The position numbers and the translations under genes are program-made. The notes below the pieces were generated by a model that was not told the origin of the DNA, made no database searches, and was given only the letters and a program-made list of their open reading frames with translations. Below are positions 27,262 to 37,940 of a stretch of DNA of 64,000 nucleotides, one piece after another; position 1 is the first letter of the stretch; each line of letters opens with the position of its first letter. Source of the stretch: Linepithema humile (Eukaryota > Arthropoda > Insecta > Hymenoptera > Formicidae); contig NC_090135.1 in assembly GCF_040581485.1 (NCBI RefSeq), positions 2,025,001 to 2,089,000 on the forward strand, written 5' to 3'.

Positions 27262-29856
27262 ATGGACATGGACAAATATATGGAATCAAACGTCTCGGCG
27301 TCGGATACCGAGAACCGGTACGTGGGGGATATCGTCCCTGTTCCCCACGGGTCGTCATTATGCCAAGGGCTGACCTCTGCGTCCATGGCGAGCGCGGAGT
27401 GTCGACCGATTATCGCCAGTATGGAAAAACTGAGTTTCTCGATAACCCTTATTCCTTTGAGAGGGCAAGGGAAGTCTTCGGGAGGCGATGGTGAAGCTGG
27501 ACCATCAGGGATTCGTGAGACTGTTCTGCTCGTCTCGGAGGATGAAAATAACCCTATTTCTATCTGTAGAACTGACTATTCTGATGATGAGATGGTTATT
27601 TCTGGAGGCTCCTCGGGTTCTCTAAAACAGAAACGTAAAGAAAAAATTAATATTAGTAGTAGGAAAAGGAAAAAGAAAAATTTCTCCCCTAAAGAAGATG
27701 AAATAGATGAAAATAGATACGCGGTACATTTCACGGTTAATAACAAAAAAAAGATAGATGAAGAAATGGCAGGATTGGCCCTTGAACACGCTGCCCAGTT
27801 AAGCTTTAAAATAAGAGAAATGACGAATCAAATTGATTCCATAATAATTAGATCCACGGGCATCAAAGGAACTTTTAGTGGACAGATTAAGGTATTATTA
27901 GAAGTGATCCGTAGAACGGGTGATCTTTTGTCACTAAAGGCCTCCTCCAAAGAAGATCCTGAATACTGGAGGGCCCGTTTTTATGCTGCAGAAAAATCTG
28001 CTAATGACAATAAGATTAAGGCGGACTTCTTGGAAGTAGAGCTTAAAGAAGCTAAGAGGAGAGAATTAATTAAGGACACATATAATTTTGAATTAAATAA
28101 CGACAAATTACCTGTGTTAACGGATGGCGGTGCTGAGGTAAGTGATAGTTTATCGGCTGTTACTCCCTCCATCACGGATAGACTCAGAAGTTCTTCGAAT
28201 AAACATAAGTCTACAGTAAGTGAAGTGAAGTTTGACAGGGGAAAAACTCCATATGTCAGAAGTGATAAGTGTGAGGATCCCTATGGTCGTGTGGAGCTGG
28301 ATCTCGCGATCATCCGCTCTCTTGACAGGCTGGGGGAGGGGATGACTCAGCTTATCCAGGAGACTAGGCTCCTTAGAGATGATCTCAATTCCGGAGGATC
28401 CAAAGTCGATGCTTTTCTCGTTCCCGGACCTTCTTCAGGTATTCCTGAAAAACGGAAAGGTAAGAATAAGAAGTTAAATACGACAAATCTAAATTTGAGT
28501 GGTGATAAAACTTATGTAAAGGCTTTTGGTTCACGAGTAGCCCACGAGGATGACAATATTAATCGGTCTTGTAAAAAGTCTGCTGGCAGAAGTGAGTTGT
28601 CTCTGGTTAATGTCGGTACTAAACCTGTAAACATATATGGTAATACTTTAACTAAAACAATTAACGATGAAAATAGAATTCTTAAAAGAAGTGATATTAA
28701 AAATATGAGTGAGGAAGAGATTTTTGATAATTTTATTGAGGTAGATAATAAAAAAGAAATTGAGTGGTCAGTTCCGAGAAATAGAAAGAGTATTCGTAAA
28801 AAGAAAAGACTAAAATCCACTCCTAACAAAGACAGTACACAATCAGACACAAATCCAGAATATGATCTTAGTAATGACAATTATGTTAATTCTAAAAGAA
28901 ATGCGGATTATGGTGTTGCTAGAAAAAATAACGTTAGTAATATTAAAAGTAAACCTATCGGTAACTTTAAAGATAAGGTTGCAAATTTAAAGAGGAAAGT
29001 TCCGCGTACTTCCGCCATCTCAATTTTATCTGAAAGTGCTGATATAACTTATTCTGAAATACTGCGTATGGCAAGAGAAAATATTTCATTGTCAGAATTG
29101 AACATTTGTGATACAAAAATTAAGAGGTCCATTACGGGTGGAATCCTTATAGAAATACCTGGGGAAGAATCTGATCTAAAAGCGGACATGTTGTTATCCA
29201 GATTGAGGCATCTATTTAAAGATACTAATGGTGTTAAGATTAGGAAACCTATTAAAAATTCACAGTTAAAGTTAATGGGATTGGATGACTCAGTTTCTAC
29301 ATCAGAAATATGTTCGATACTTGCTGATATTGGTAAGTGTTCGACGGATAGTATTTCCTGTAGCCCAGTCAGATTCGTCCGTGGTGGTCTTGGCGTTGCG
29401 TATGTACGCTGTCCAATCGCTGCGGCAGTAGGCATTCTTGAGGCTACAAGAATAAATATTGGATGGACAACGGTGAGAGTTGAACCGATGGACCCGAAGC
29501 CATTGCAATGCTTCAGATGCTTGGCTGTTGGTCATACCTTTCAAAGATGCCCAGAATCCAAGGACAGGAGGAACTGCTGTTATAGATGCGGAGAATTTAC
29601 TCACAGGGCCTCTGAGTGCAGGAACAGAATTAAATGTCCTGCCTGTGTAGATAGGGGCCTAAAGGATGATCATTTGGCCGGTACATTAGCGTGTAAGCCT
29701 ATCCCTCCTAGGAAAACATTAATTTTTAATGTAAATAAAGATAATGATTGTACTCATTTAAATACCTTACCTGTAATACATACCGAGGAACGGAGGTCTC
29801 TGGTCACGGTGGAGTCATCCGCCTGCGAGATGGAAACGGATAATTTAAATGGTTAA
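27262..29856 (+). CDS. Intact LINE ORF1 (gag-like RNA-binding protein)
   Basis: ATG 27,262 (MDMDKYMESNVSASDTEN) is chosen because the homologue at 16,649 starts at the same place; an in-frame ATG at 27,130 lies in unconserved leader. The protein has 864 residues, a low-complexity acidic/basic N-terminus, a helical middle (about residues 180-290), and a C-terminal region ending in three CCHC knuckles (CFRCLAVGHTFQRC, CCYRCGEFTHRASEC and C-x2-C...H...C). R1/TRAS ORF1 proteins package LINE RNA. The stop overlaps the ORF2 ATG by 8 nt (ATGGTTAA). It is open although ORF2 is destroyed. Confidence 0.8.
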   Translation: MDMDKYMESNVSASDTENRYVGDIVPVPHGSSLCQGLTSASMASAECRPIIASMEKLSFSITLIPLRGQGKSSGGDGEAGPSGIRETVLLVSEDENNPISICRTDYSDDEMVISGGSSGSLKQKRKEKINISSRKRKKKNFSPKEDEIDENRYAVHFTVNNKKKIDEEMAGLALEHAAQLSFKIREMTNQIDSIIIRSTGIKGTFSGQIKVLLEVIRRTGDLLSLKASSKEDPEYWRARFYAAEKSANDNKIKADFLEVELKEAKRRELIKDTYNFELNNDKLPVLTDGGAEVSDSLSAVTPSITDRLRSSSNKHKSTVSEVKFDRGKTPYVRSDKCEDPYGRVELDLAIIRSLDRLGEGMTQLIQETRLLRDDLNSGGSKVDAFLVPGPSSGIPEKRKGKNKKLNTTNLNLSGDKTYVKAFGSRVAHEDDNINRSCKKSAGRSELSLVNVGTKPVNIYGNTLTKTINDENRILKRSDIKNMSEEEIFDNFIEVDNKKEIEWSVPRNRKSIRKKKRLKSTPNKDSTQSDTNPEYDLSNDNYVNSKRNADYGVARKNNVSNIKSKPIGNFKDKVANLKRKVPRTSAISILSESADITYSEILRMARENISLSELNICDTKIKRSITGGILIEIPGEESDLKADMLLSRLRHLFKDTNGVKIRKPIKNSQLKLMGLDDSVSTSEICSILADIGKCSTDSISCSPVRFVRGGLGVAYVRCPIAAAVGILEATRINIGWTTVRVEPMDPKPLQCFRCLAVGHTFQRCPESKDRRNCCYRCGEFTHRASECRNRIKCPACVDRGLKDDHLAGTLACKPIPPRKTLIFNVNKDNDCTHLNTLPVIHTEERRSLVTVESSACEMETDNLNG

Positions 29857-29989
29857 CTTACTACTGTGTAATGTAAACCACTCGAAACCAGCGTGTTACG
29901 TCCTGTTTAGGTTCCGCGGTTTATTGGACTGGGAGTATGGAAAATGGAGGAGAAAAATTAATAGAAGGGGGGAACAGGCCGCCCTAAGG

Positions 29990-30653
29990 TGAGTAATATA
30001 ATTATTATTAATAATATATATATGTGTTTTTAGTGCCTAAGTGTCAACAAGCGGGGCCGAGCGGAAACCTGTACGCTTAGTTAACGCGAAGGGCGCTATG
30101 AGAGGTCCCTTTTTTAAACAGGACGCTAATCGCGCAGGGCGCTTGTGAAAATGAAGGGCCCTGGTTGATCCGGTGCGGTCATTGATCGTACAGGGTGACA
30201 ATAGGTAAGTAAGAACCCTGGTTGATCTGCCGCTAATATGATAAGGTAAGTATATTTATTTTAATTTATAATTATAAGTATGGTAGCATGGCGTTTTATT
30301 TTTGTTTCGTGATAATCATTTAATTAATTTATTATTTTTTTGTTTCAGCTCAGGACTGTTGGAGGTAGTAGAAGATGGCGATTGGGAAACAATAACCTAT
30401 GGATAAGAAGCAGTTTTACAGTTTTTATTCATTGTAGAATAAAAAAAAAATAAAAAAAAAGAAAAAGATACAAGATATTAGATATAGAACCTTAATCTAG
30501 AGAAAAAGAAATAAAAGAAAAGAAAAGTACAATAGTTTTGTTGCATTAGGAAAATAACATAATTAAAGATTAACAAATATAATAATAAAAAAAATAAACA
30601 AAATACTTTGGTTAAAATATCACTATTAGGTAATAGATTCTTTTATTAATAAC
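29990..30653 (+). other. LTR section with splice-site-like motifs, no ORF
   Basis: GGTAAGT-type donors (near 30,202 and 30,244) and a TTTTTTTGTTTCAG acceptor (to about 30,350) occur. Related donor/acceptor pairs continue to about 31,440 (GAGGTAAGTATC, TTTGTTTCAG, TTTTAG). A CCCTGGTTGATC phrase is repeated at about 30,160 and 30,217. Spliced leader exons are possible. Confidence 0.3.
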
Positions 30654-31133
30654 TTAATCTATGGTAATCAAGAGTGGTTGCGGAACTAATTTGAAGCGGA
30701 AAAAGACAACCTCGTTTGATATAATTCGAGGGAGAACCTTTATAAATTTGTGCTCTAAGACCACGGTAGACGCTTGAGAAGAAGCATCTGAGTCGTATTC
30801 TAACTCGAGTGATGGAGGTTCATCTGGTTTAGAGAGAGAGCTCTGCTCAAAAATGGCGGCTTTAGAACCGACCGTTAAATTCCCTAGGGAATTATCCCTA
30901 TTAAGAGCTGCGAGCAGCGATTCTTGCCCTAATTCGGACGTAAAATGTTCTATCTCCGAAGTATATGGAGGACTAAACTGGAATTCGAAGTCTTCATAGT
31001 GATTTATTTCTTCCCTTTTAGTTGGAATGAGAAATTCCAATATAGACCGTTGTGAAAAATCGGGTTCAGAAAGCAGCCCGTATCTTAATCGTTTCAATTG
31101 GACAGCCTTCCCCGAGCGTCGGGAGCGCGACAT
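30654..31133 (-). CDS. Antisense ORF within the LTR, unrecognised
   Basis: This 159-codon ORF on the minus strand starts MSRSRRSGKAVQLKRLRYGL and lies about 1.24 kb from the LTR start. It has a basic N-terminus, an acidic Ser-rich middle (LELEYDSDASSQAS) and a hydrophobic C-terminus. No domain is recognised. The LTR at 53,958 also has a minus ORF about 1.25 kb in, but I cannot align the two proteins by eye. Coding status is uncertain. Confidence 0.35.
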   Translation of the reverse strand: MSRSRRSGKAVQLKRLRYGLLSEPDFSQRSILEFLIPTKREEINHYEDFEFQFSPPYTSEIEHFTSELGQESLLAALNRDNSLGNLTVGSKAAIFEQSSLSKPDEPPSLELEYDSDASSQASTVVLEHKFIKVLPRIISNEVVFFRFKLVPQPLLITID

Positions 31134-31815
31134 CCAAGAATATCCATTGTAGTCAATAAGGAATCCACGTTAATTAATTTGAATCTGATACCATTTGTTA
31201 GTTATATCTTGTTAATTTATTAATACCTATTTCTTTTATTTGTTTCAGGAAGAGCTGGCGGACGTCCAACTGAAGATCATCGTAAGAAAACGCGGATGAG
31301 GTAAGTATCAATTTAATTGTTATTGTTTATATACTAATCTTTATTTATTTTTATTTTAGGTACTACTACGATGGAGTCCCAGGTAGGTATATTGTTTATT
31401 GATGGTCATTAACCATTTATTATATTTGTTTCAGGTCCAAATCTTCGGAGGAACCAAATCTTATCGCTTCCAGATAAGTATAGGATAATTATGAAATAAA
31501 GTTAATTAATAATGTTTTATTTACGAAGTTAATAAATTATTTAATTGTTTAGACTACCCTTGTGAAGTTTATTAATAGTTGACTCTAGATTGATTATTAG
31601 TTTCCTTGATTTTTCATTAATAACCGTCTAGGGAAAATCTAGTAATTTCCTAGAGAGATTGGTTATTAAGCGATATCTCAGTTATAAATAATAGATTTGA
31701 TATTTAACACAGATGAGAAGATTACTGAATGTTTATTGAAGAAATAGTATAGTTAGTTAATATAAAATTTATTGTTAAACATAGATTTATTAATATTTTC
31801 ATTTGCTGCGAATTA
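31134..31815 (+). other. AT-rich LTR section before the Harbinger insertion
   Basis: It contains short exon-like pieces between TTTGTTTCAG (about 31,250) and GAGGTAAG (about 31,300), and between TTTTAG and CAGGTAGG (about 31,358-31,385). No ORF is supported. Confidence 0.3.
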
Positions 31816-32018
31816 GGCCGCGGTCCGAATCGTGTTTTCAGCACTACTAACGCTCACGGCATTAATGGTCGGTCCGAATGAGAAAGCACGCTATTGATAG
31901 TTCGTTTCGGACCAGTCATAAGCTCGTAAATTTGTTACAGTAAAAAACATAACCTGAAAGACAAATGGATAGTGTTCTGTGTGCATGTATCAAATAGAAA
32001 AATAAAAAAAAAAGAAAA

Positions 32019-33472
32019 ATGGAACTAAATGAAAAAATAACATTGCTGCAGTTTATTGAATTTTCTTTTGAAAGCGAGGATGAAGATGATGACGACTTGG
32101 AATTTGTAATGAATATGTCTTCAAGTAGTGACGAGAACGAAGAAGAAGTAAGAAACCGTATCACTATTGTAGACTTGATTCTAAATACAAAAAAAAGTGA
32201 AATGCAAATTAGACCTCGCATCAAAGACTATGTGGAAAAAATTATTCTCAATTACACCGCTGAGGAATTTAAATCGCATTTTAGGTATGGCTGACCATTG
32301 TTTAAAGAAACATTGTAGTATCATAAAAATTTTCAGTTTAAAGTAATTGTTAATATTTACATTCTGAAATTTCAAATTTCCTTTATTTACAGATTGTGGC
32401 CTACAACTTTTGAATTTCTATTGGAATTAATAGGACCTACGTTAAGCGCCACTAAATCAATTAGTGGCAGAAAACCTTTGGCAGCGCAAAAACAACTTCT
32501 AATAGCTTTGTGGATGATGGCAACACCAGACTCCTACAGGTATAGTAACATCTTAATTATTTGTCAAAACTATAAGCTTTTTTATTTGCTTGTCTCTGGC
32601 TTATAGGTCTGTGTGTGTAAAATTTAATATAGGAAAGGCTACAGCAATTCGTACTATGAGAAAAGTTACTTATGCTTTGCACATTCTCGCTCCGCGATTT
32701 ATTCAGTGGCCTCAAGGTGAAAGAGCAAATAAAGTGATGGAAGAATTTGAAAAAGTTAGTGCATTTCCTAAGATTATAGGAGCCATCGATGGCACTCACA
32801 TTCGCATAAAAGCTCCACTGGAAGATAAACAATCATATGTGAACCGCAAAGGATATCATTCAATCCATGTGCAAGTAAGAATTTTAAAAATGTCTTTAAG
32901 TGATTGGAAGTTCTTATCGTTTAATAATTTGTATTTCACTTTTTTAGGCAGTTTGCACCTCAAAATTGCTTTTTACAAGTGTTTTAGCTGGGAATGTTGG
33001 ATCAGTGCATGATGCACGTGTTTTTCGGCTCTCTCCTGTCAGACAATATATTACAAATCCACAAATTTATTTTCCTAATGATTCACACATTATTGGAGAT
33101 GTTGCCTATGGTGTTCATCCTCATATCATGGTGCCTTTTAAAGATAATGGGCATTTAACAGTTAGACAGAAAAATTTTAATTTTTGTTTGTCTTCAGCGA
33201 GAATGGCAATTGAGAGAACATTTGGGTTGTGGAAAGGACGATGGAGAAGCATTCTTGATTGTTTGCCTATGATCATCTTAGAAAAAATTCCTGAATACTT
33301 ATTAGCTACTTGTGTACTACATAATATTTGTATATTAAAAGGAGATTTGATAGATTTTGAGCAAACACATGAAGAAGATGTATCCAGTGAAGCATTAATA
33401 TCTGATAGAATGGAGGACGGCAATACTAAACGACAAAGAATTATGAATAGTTTGATAATGAGATACCATTGA
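32019..33472 (+). CDS. Harbinger DDE transposase, four exons, intact
   Basis: Exons 32,019-32,284, 32,393-32,539, 32,607-32,874 and 32,948-33,472 join in frame with GT-AG introns to 1,206 nt (401 residues). The DDE_Tnp_4-type core has Asp in GAIDGTHI (codon 32,787), Asp in GDVAYG (33,108) and Glu in RMAIERTFG (33,212). The N-terminus is acidic (ESEDEDDDDLEF), followed by a helix-turn-helix-like region (KFNIGKATAIRTMRKV). It cuts and pastes the element. In this superfamily a Myb-like partner brings it to the nucleus and the terminal sites. Confidence 0.92.
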
Positions 33473-34469
33473 TATTTTCAATCTTATTTAATGTTTCATT
33501 GATTGATTAATTAATGTTTTAGTGATAGTTATTTCATTATTTTTGCAGCAAATTATATGATGATTATATGATATGATTAATATTTTTATTGCAAATTATT
33601 TTTATCAAATTTATTTTTGTGAGCGCGTATGTTTAAGATTGAATAGAAATAACCTTATTATTTTTGCTATAGATTGTATTAAATATTATATAAATAAATG
33701 TCTTATACCAATTTTTGTGTATTTTAGTAATACAAATCTAAATTTTTATTAATTATCGCTTATTAGAATGATAAAAATAAATCAAATTTTAATATTGTAA
33801 ACAATATTTATTTTCTACACTAATTTATAAAATATAATATCACATTGGTAGAAGAATAAATATCATAGCTTATTATTATTTAACTAGAAGCTGAAAATAA
33901 TAGTGATGTATCTATATAAACTTAAATAGTTATACATTAAATAAAAAAATATTTATCTTATTTTCACAAAAAAAAATTGATTTCACATATTACGCCCGTA
34001 TTGACATTTTCTAAGTTTAAAATGAGCTTTAATATAAAAATTAAAAAACATAAAATTATATTATTAATACAGTATCATTAAAATAAAACAAGTGATGAGA
34101 TTAATAAGAATAACTGTAATATATTATTCCAAAGAATGCTCATCAGGATAGGCAAATCTTTAAGCTATTAATTCCAAAGCTAACTTTAACTTTTATATTT
34201 AAAAAAATAATATTTAATTTATTAATTAATAGTCAATTCATAGACTAGAAAATCTTCAGTTATAATTAGACAAACTATTATGTATGCAAATAATAAAATG
34301 AAAAAGATAATAGATATTCAAGTAAACAATTTTTCTTAAGCTCTATAAGACTACCAAAATTACTACATTGCAGGTACAGAGAGTATCCATGAAAAATAAA
34401 AATAATAGAACTCTTGGAAATAAAAACTACACAAATCGCATTAAAATACTAAAGAAAACAGTTGTCCAA
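33473..34469. other. AT-rich spacer between convergent Harbinger genes
   Basis: About 1 kb with AATAAA-type signals (near 33,690 and 33,940) and no credible ORF. The two element genes converge on it. Confidence 0.6.
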
Positions 34470-35814
34470 TTATTTCTTGGTGATAGCTTCAAACAACTTC
34501 TGCATTATTTTAATTTTTTCCTGATGCTGTCTTTCTCGTTGATCTTTTAAGTCCTGAAACAATGCTTCTTTGGCTTGCCTTTTTTTCTCCCTTTCTGCTC
34601 TTTCTTCTTTCATATCTAAGATAAAGTTGTTTATAATAGTCTCAATCTTCCGTTTATTGGATTTCCCTTCATTATTTTTACAATTTTTTGAAGAAGATTC
34701 CAGTAGGATTGCTTCTTCATTCGATGTAGATGGTCCAGCTTCAGTGGCAATAGCTTTGGGATTTGCCCATCCTGATTTCCCAAAAATTTCGTGCATTCTC
34801 TGGAAGAAAACAGAAATATTTTTCAATAAGTTTTAGTCTAATATGATTGAGAAGTATGAAATTTATAATATATTTATTTACTTTTCATATAAATACTTAC
34901 TTGAAAATATGGCCATGTTTTTCTGTCATTTCCTGATACTGAATTATAATCCAATATTTTTTTGTATGTCTTTTTCAAACCATTTAATTTTGATTGGCAT
35001 TGTGGTCCAGTCATTGTATATTCAATATTTGTTTTCCTCATATTATCAGCAATGGCTTCCCAAATTTTATTATGACGTTTTGTGCCTGCTGAAAATTCTT
35101 CTTTCCATTCCTCATATTTATCGAGCAGTAGATATACGCACTTGGATGACCATATAAACAATGATTTATCATTTTCTGGAATTATATAAAAATTTTTATG
35201 TATAAAGAAGACTTGGAATGAATATAAGAATCATATTGTAGGGGAGCCATTATATTCTTTAGTCATACTCACTTTGATCTTTAGGATTATTATCAAATTC
35301 TTGTGGCTCTGGAGATGAAACGTAAGATGCACTGCTTGCAGTTCTTACAGAATCAGTCTCATCGTTTTCATCAATCGAAATTTGACTTTCTTGACTGATA
35401 ACATTTTCGTTTCTTTTTCTATAAATATTCTTAATAAGACTTGTCATATAATTCAGATCTGGTAATACAAAAAAAAGTTCCTTCTCATCAGCATTAATCA
35501 ACATAAATCATAGTCATTGACATCAAGCATCAATTATTTGATGTCAATGATCAGAGCTAATTAGTATTAGTAATAGCTATTAGTAGAGCTAATTATCCAT
35601 ACAGCACGAATATCGAAAAGTAGACATCCCGAAGATATCTTTGAGATATGATATCTTCTAAAGGGTTAAGTATAATTTTATTATTAAAATACAAAAATTT
35701 ATTTGTTTCCTTACCTTTAGTAGCCTTTGCAGCATCTTGTGGCGAAAGTTTTAAGGTCACAGTTTCACCTGTATCTTCTATAAAGACAGGGACGGAGATT
35801 AACTGATTTGACAT
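34470..35814 (-). CDS. Harbinger Myb/SANT-like DNA-binding partner, four exons, intact
   Basis: Exons 35,814-35,715, 35,458-35,273, 35,175-34,901 and 34,799-34,470 join in frame (891 nt, 296 residues) with GT-AG introns. Exon 3 holds the trihelix/MADF-like domain: LLLDKYEEWKEEF, IWEAIADNM and QCQSKLNGLKKTYKKI. Exon 4 has a linker (EAGPSTSNEE) and a long basic coiled coil (EERAEREKKRQAKEALFQDL). Such proteins bind element ends and recruit the transposase. It is convergent with the transposase. Confidence 0.88.
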
Positions 35815-36066
35815 TGTTTCTAACGCGACGACTAATAAATAAATTAATGTGTAGCACGTGTAGCATGTCTGACGTCACACAACCATAATCAGCCATGATG
35901 CTCACAGTGCCTCACCTTTCAACTAGGGGCACCGTGAGCACTGTGCGCGTCATAAAACTATGACGTGCTATGATGTCATTATGTCCACGAAGGCACTGCG
36001 AGCGTGAATTGGATCGATCGTTAGTGTACTGATAGCGCTGTGAACGTAAATCGGACCGCGGCCTTA

Positions 36067-36468
36067 GATTGTTACGCGGGAAGCAGAAAGAGTGACTAGA
36101 GAGCTTTTGTCGATATTTGCATAAATTAGCTATTTAATTATTTAAATAATATTATTATTTATTTAATAAATTCATCGTTCTCTTAGACATAGCAGAAGGA
36201 AAGCGAGATTTTAGTTATAAGCGATATTTTATAAGTTAAATTTAACGGCGTTGGTAATCATTAATAATTATACAGTTCCATGTAATAAATTAGTTAAGAA
36301 ATAAATAAATTAAACTGGAGTTAAGATTTATTAATTAAATTGTTATCGGCATGTATAGTCAATAGTTGTTAAAGCATTTGTGCATATAGTGATATAGTAA
36401 AAGTGTTTTAATTAATAATAAATCGATAATGTGTATATAGATTATTATAAAGAGAGAGATGGTGAGCA
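36067..36468 (+). other. AT-rich LTR section after the Harbinger insertion, no gene seen
   Basis: TTAATTAAT-type sequence without a supported ORF. Confidence 0.4.
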
Positions 36469-36630
36469 CAGTAATTGTGACAACGCCCTATGGGAGGCGC
36501 TAAGGATGGTGAGTTTTAGAACGCTCTATGAGAAGCGCTCGAAGAGGTGAGTTTTAGAACGCTCTATGAGAAGCGCTCAAGGAAATGAGTTTTAGAACGC
36601 TCTATGGGAAGCGCTCAAGGAGGGGAGGGA
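36469..36630 (+). repeat. Minisatellite, about 46-bp units
   Basis: GTGAGTTTTAGAACGCTCTA followed by TGAGAAGCGCTC is repeated three times, preceded by a diverged fourth copy (CAACGCCCTATGGGAGGCGC). Each unit carries a GGTGAG donor-like sequence. Confidence 0.8.
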
Positions 36631-37940
36631 AAGGCTCAACTGTTACACGTTATCAACTCAATTATTAATTAATATTATAATTATAATTTATGAAATGTAA
36701 TATTTCGGTTACTAGAATTAGTTGACTAGGAATGCAGTGATAAAAGAATAATTGTTATTCGGAATTGCGCGAGAGTGAAACTGCTTTGCATAATTGTTTA
36801 TTAATTATCATATAAGTAGTCCGTTAATTCAATGTGTAATAATTATTAATAACATTTATTAAACTTAAGCACTTCTGATTTGTTTAGTTAATTCAAACTT
36901 GCGTTATTTATTACTACTTTTTGATTGAAAGAAAGTTAATTAAGAAAAGCACCCGCTGAAGCTATTATTTAAACAATCTAAAGCGTTAGTGTGATAGTTG
37001 TTAGAAATTGATATTATAAATAATATTTTATGCGACTTACTTTGGTTGCAGTATTTGGATTACTGTTAGACCTTTTTGTTATTAACAATCCTTTGGCGTA
37101 GTTGATCGGTGGAGACTTGTGATTGTAATAATTTGTTTAATGTTTATTTAACACCACTCACTTATTGTTCAAAGGCACTGAGGCTCACTTTTATTTTATA
37201 TACTTATACAATCTTTTATTAATGTGTAACAATTAAGAGGCGGAAGGCCAACTCTCACGTGGTGACTGATTTATAGGTTAAGTTGTTCTCTAAGTCTCGT
37301 TCTCTATATGCCACCGTTAGGAAATCGTAGAAGCAGTCTAAGTAGTCGTCTAAGTGTCTGGTCTGGGCGATGATGGTCGCTTATATAGCGGCTATCCCTT
37401 CTCTCTTGTCTTGCGCATTGGACATCGTATGATCCATCGCGTGATCTGCACATTCTTTTCGGATGAGATCATTGAGTCACACCTGTATTTACATTCGTAC
37501 AGTCTGAGATGAAAGTTAGGTTAGGTTACAGGTGCTGCTAAAAGCTTTTAGTTCTGGTTACTTTTCGTTGTCACTAGCAGTCGACCATAGATTAGTCTAA
37601 CAGTGAAATCGTGCTACATGTTATTTCCAGCTTCGGATTTTTATCGTTTAATTTTATAATTCCGGTGCGACGGATCGTTGTTTCTCTTCCTTATCTAACT
37701 TATTAACATTATTAGTGATTTGTTTAAACAATTAAATATAGTGCCGTAGTTAGTACAATTTTGTAATTAACTTATGATAGAGATACTTATTTATTATTGA
37801 TATCGTTATTGTTATAGTTTTACTGAATGTTTATTTATAATTATAAAAGGCAAAGTTTAAAATTTTACCGTGTATACCAGAGTAAGAAAAATGTAGAGAG
37901 TAGAGTATGGTGACTTTAGGTGGAGTCGCCATACGTAACA
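36631..37940 (+). other. Remaining LTR, AT-rich, with TATA-like and TTAGG motifs
   Basis: A TATATAG box lies near 37,382 without a clear initiator. GTTAGGTTAGGTTA at about 37,514-37,528 matches the telomeric-type arrays beside the LINEs. No ORF is supported. Confidence 0.4.

Larger units (their letters stand above)
31816..36063 (+). mobile_element. Complete PIF/Harbinger DNA transposon, 4,248 bp
   Basis: The ends are GGCCGCGGTCCGA and its complement (perfect 13 bp, weaker beyond), with TTA at 31,813-31,815 and 36,064-36,066. The 3-bp TWA-type duplication is diagnostic of PIF/Harbinger. It encodes a four-exon transposase on the plus strand and a four-exon Myb/SANT-like protein on the minus strand, both fully open. 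It is nested in the long LTR. Confidence 0.92.
29894..37940 (+). mobile_element. Long solo LTR (about 3.8 kb without its insert) in LINE ORF2
   Basis: It begins TGTTACGTCCTG and ends ATACGTAACA, with an 8-bp perfect inverted pair TGTTACGT/ACGTAACA. AGCG at 29,890-29,893 and 37,941-37,944 is the 4-bp target duplication. Removing the Harbinger element and its TTA (4,251 bp) leaves 3,796 bp. There is no gag, protease or pol, and the start is not repeated inside, so it reads as a solo LTR. Its start resembles that of the LTR at 53,958 (TGTAACGTCCCG). Confidence 0.65.

Noticed and set aside
37514..37528. Telomeric-type array as a separate LINE junction
   Set aside because: GTTAGGTTAGGTTA occurs here without a poly(A) or LINE end next to it, inside the long LTR; chance or relic cannot be excluded.
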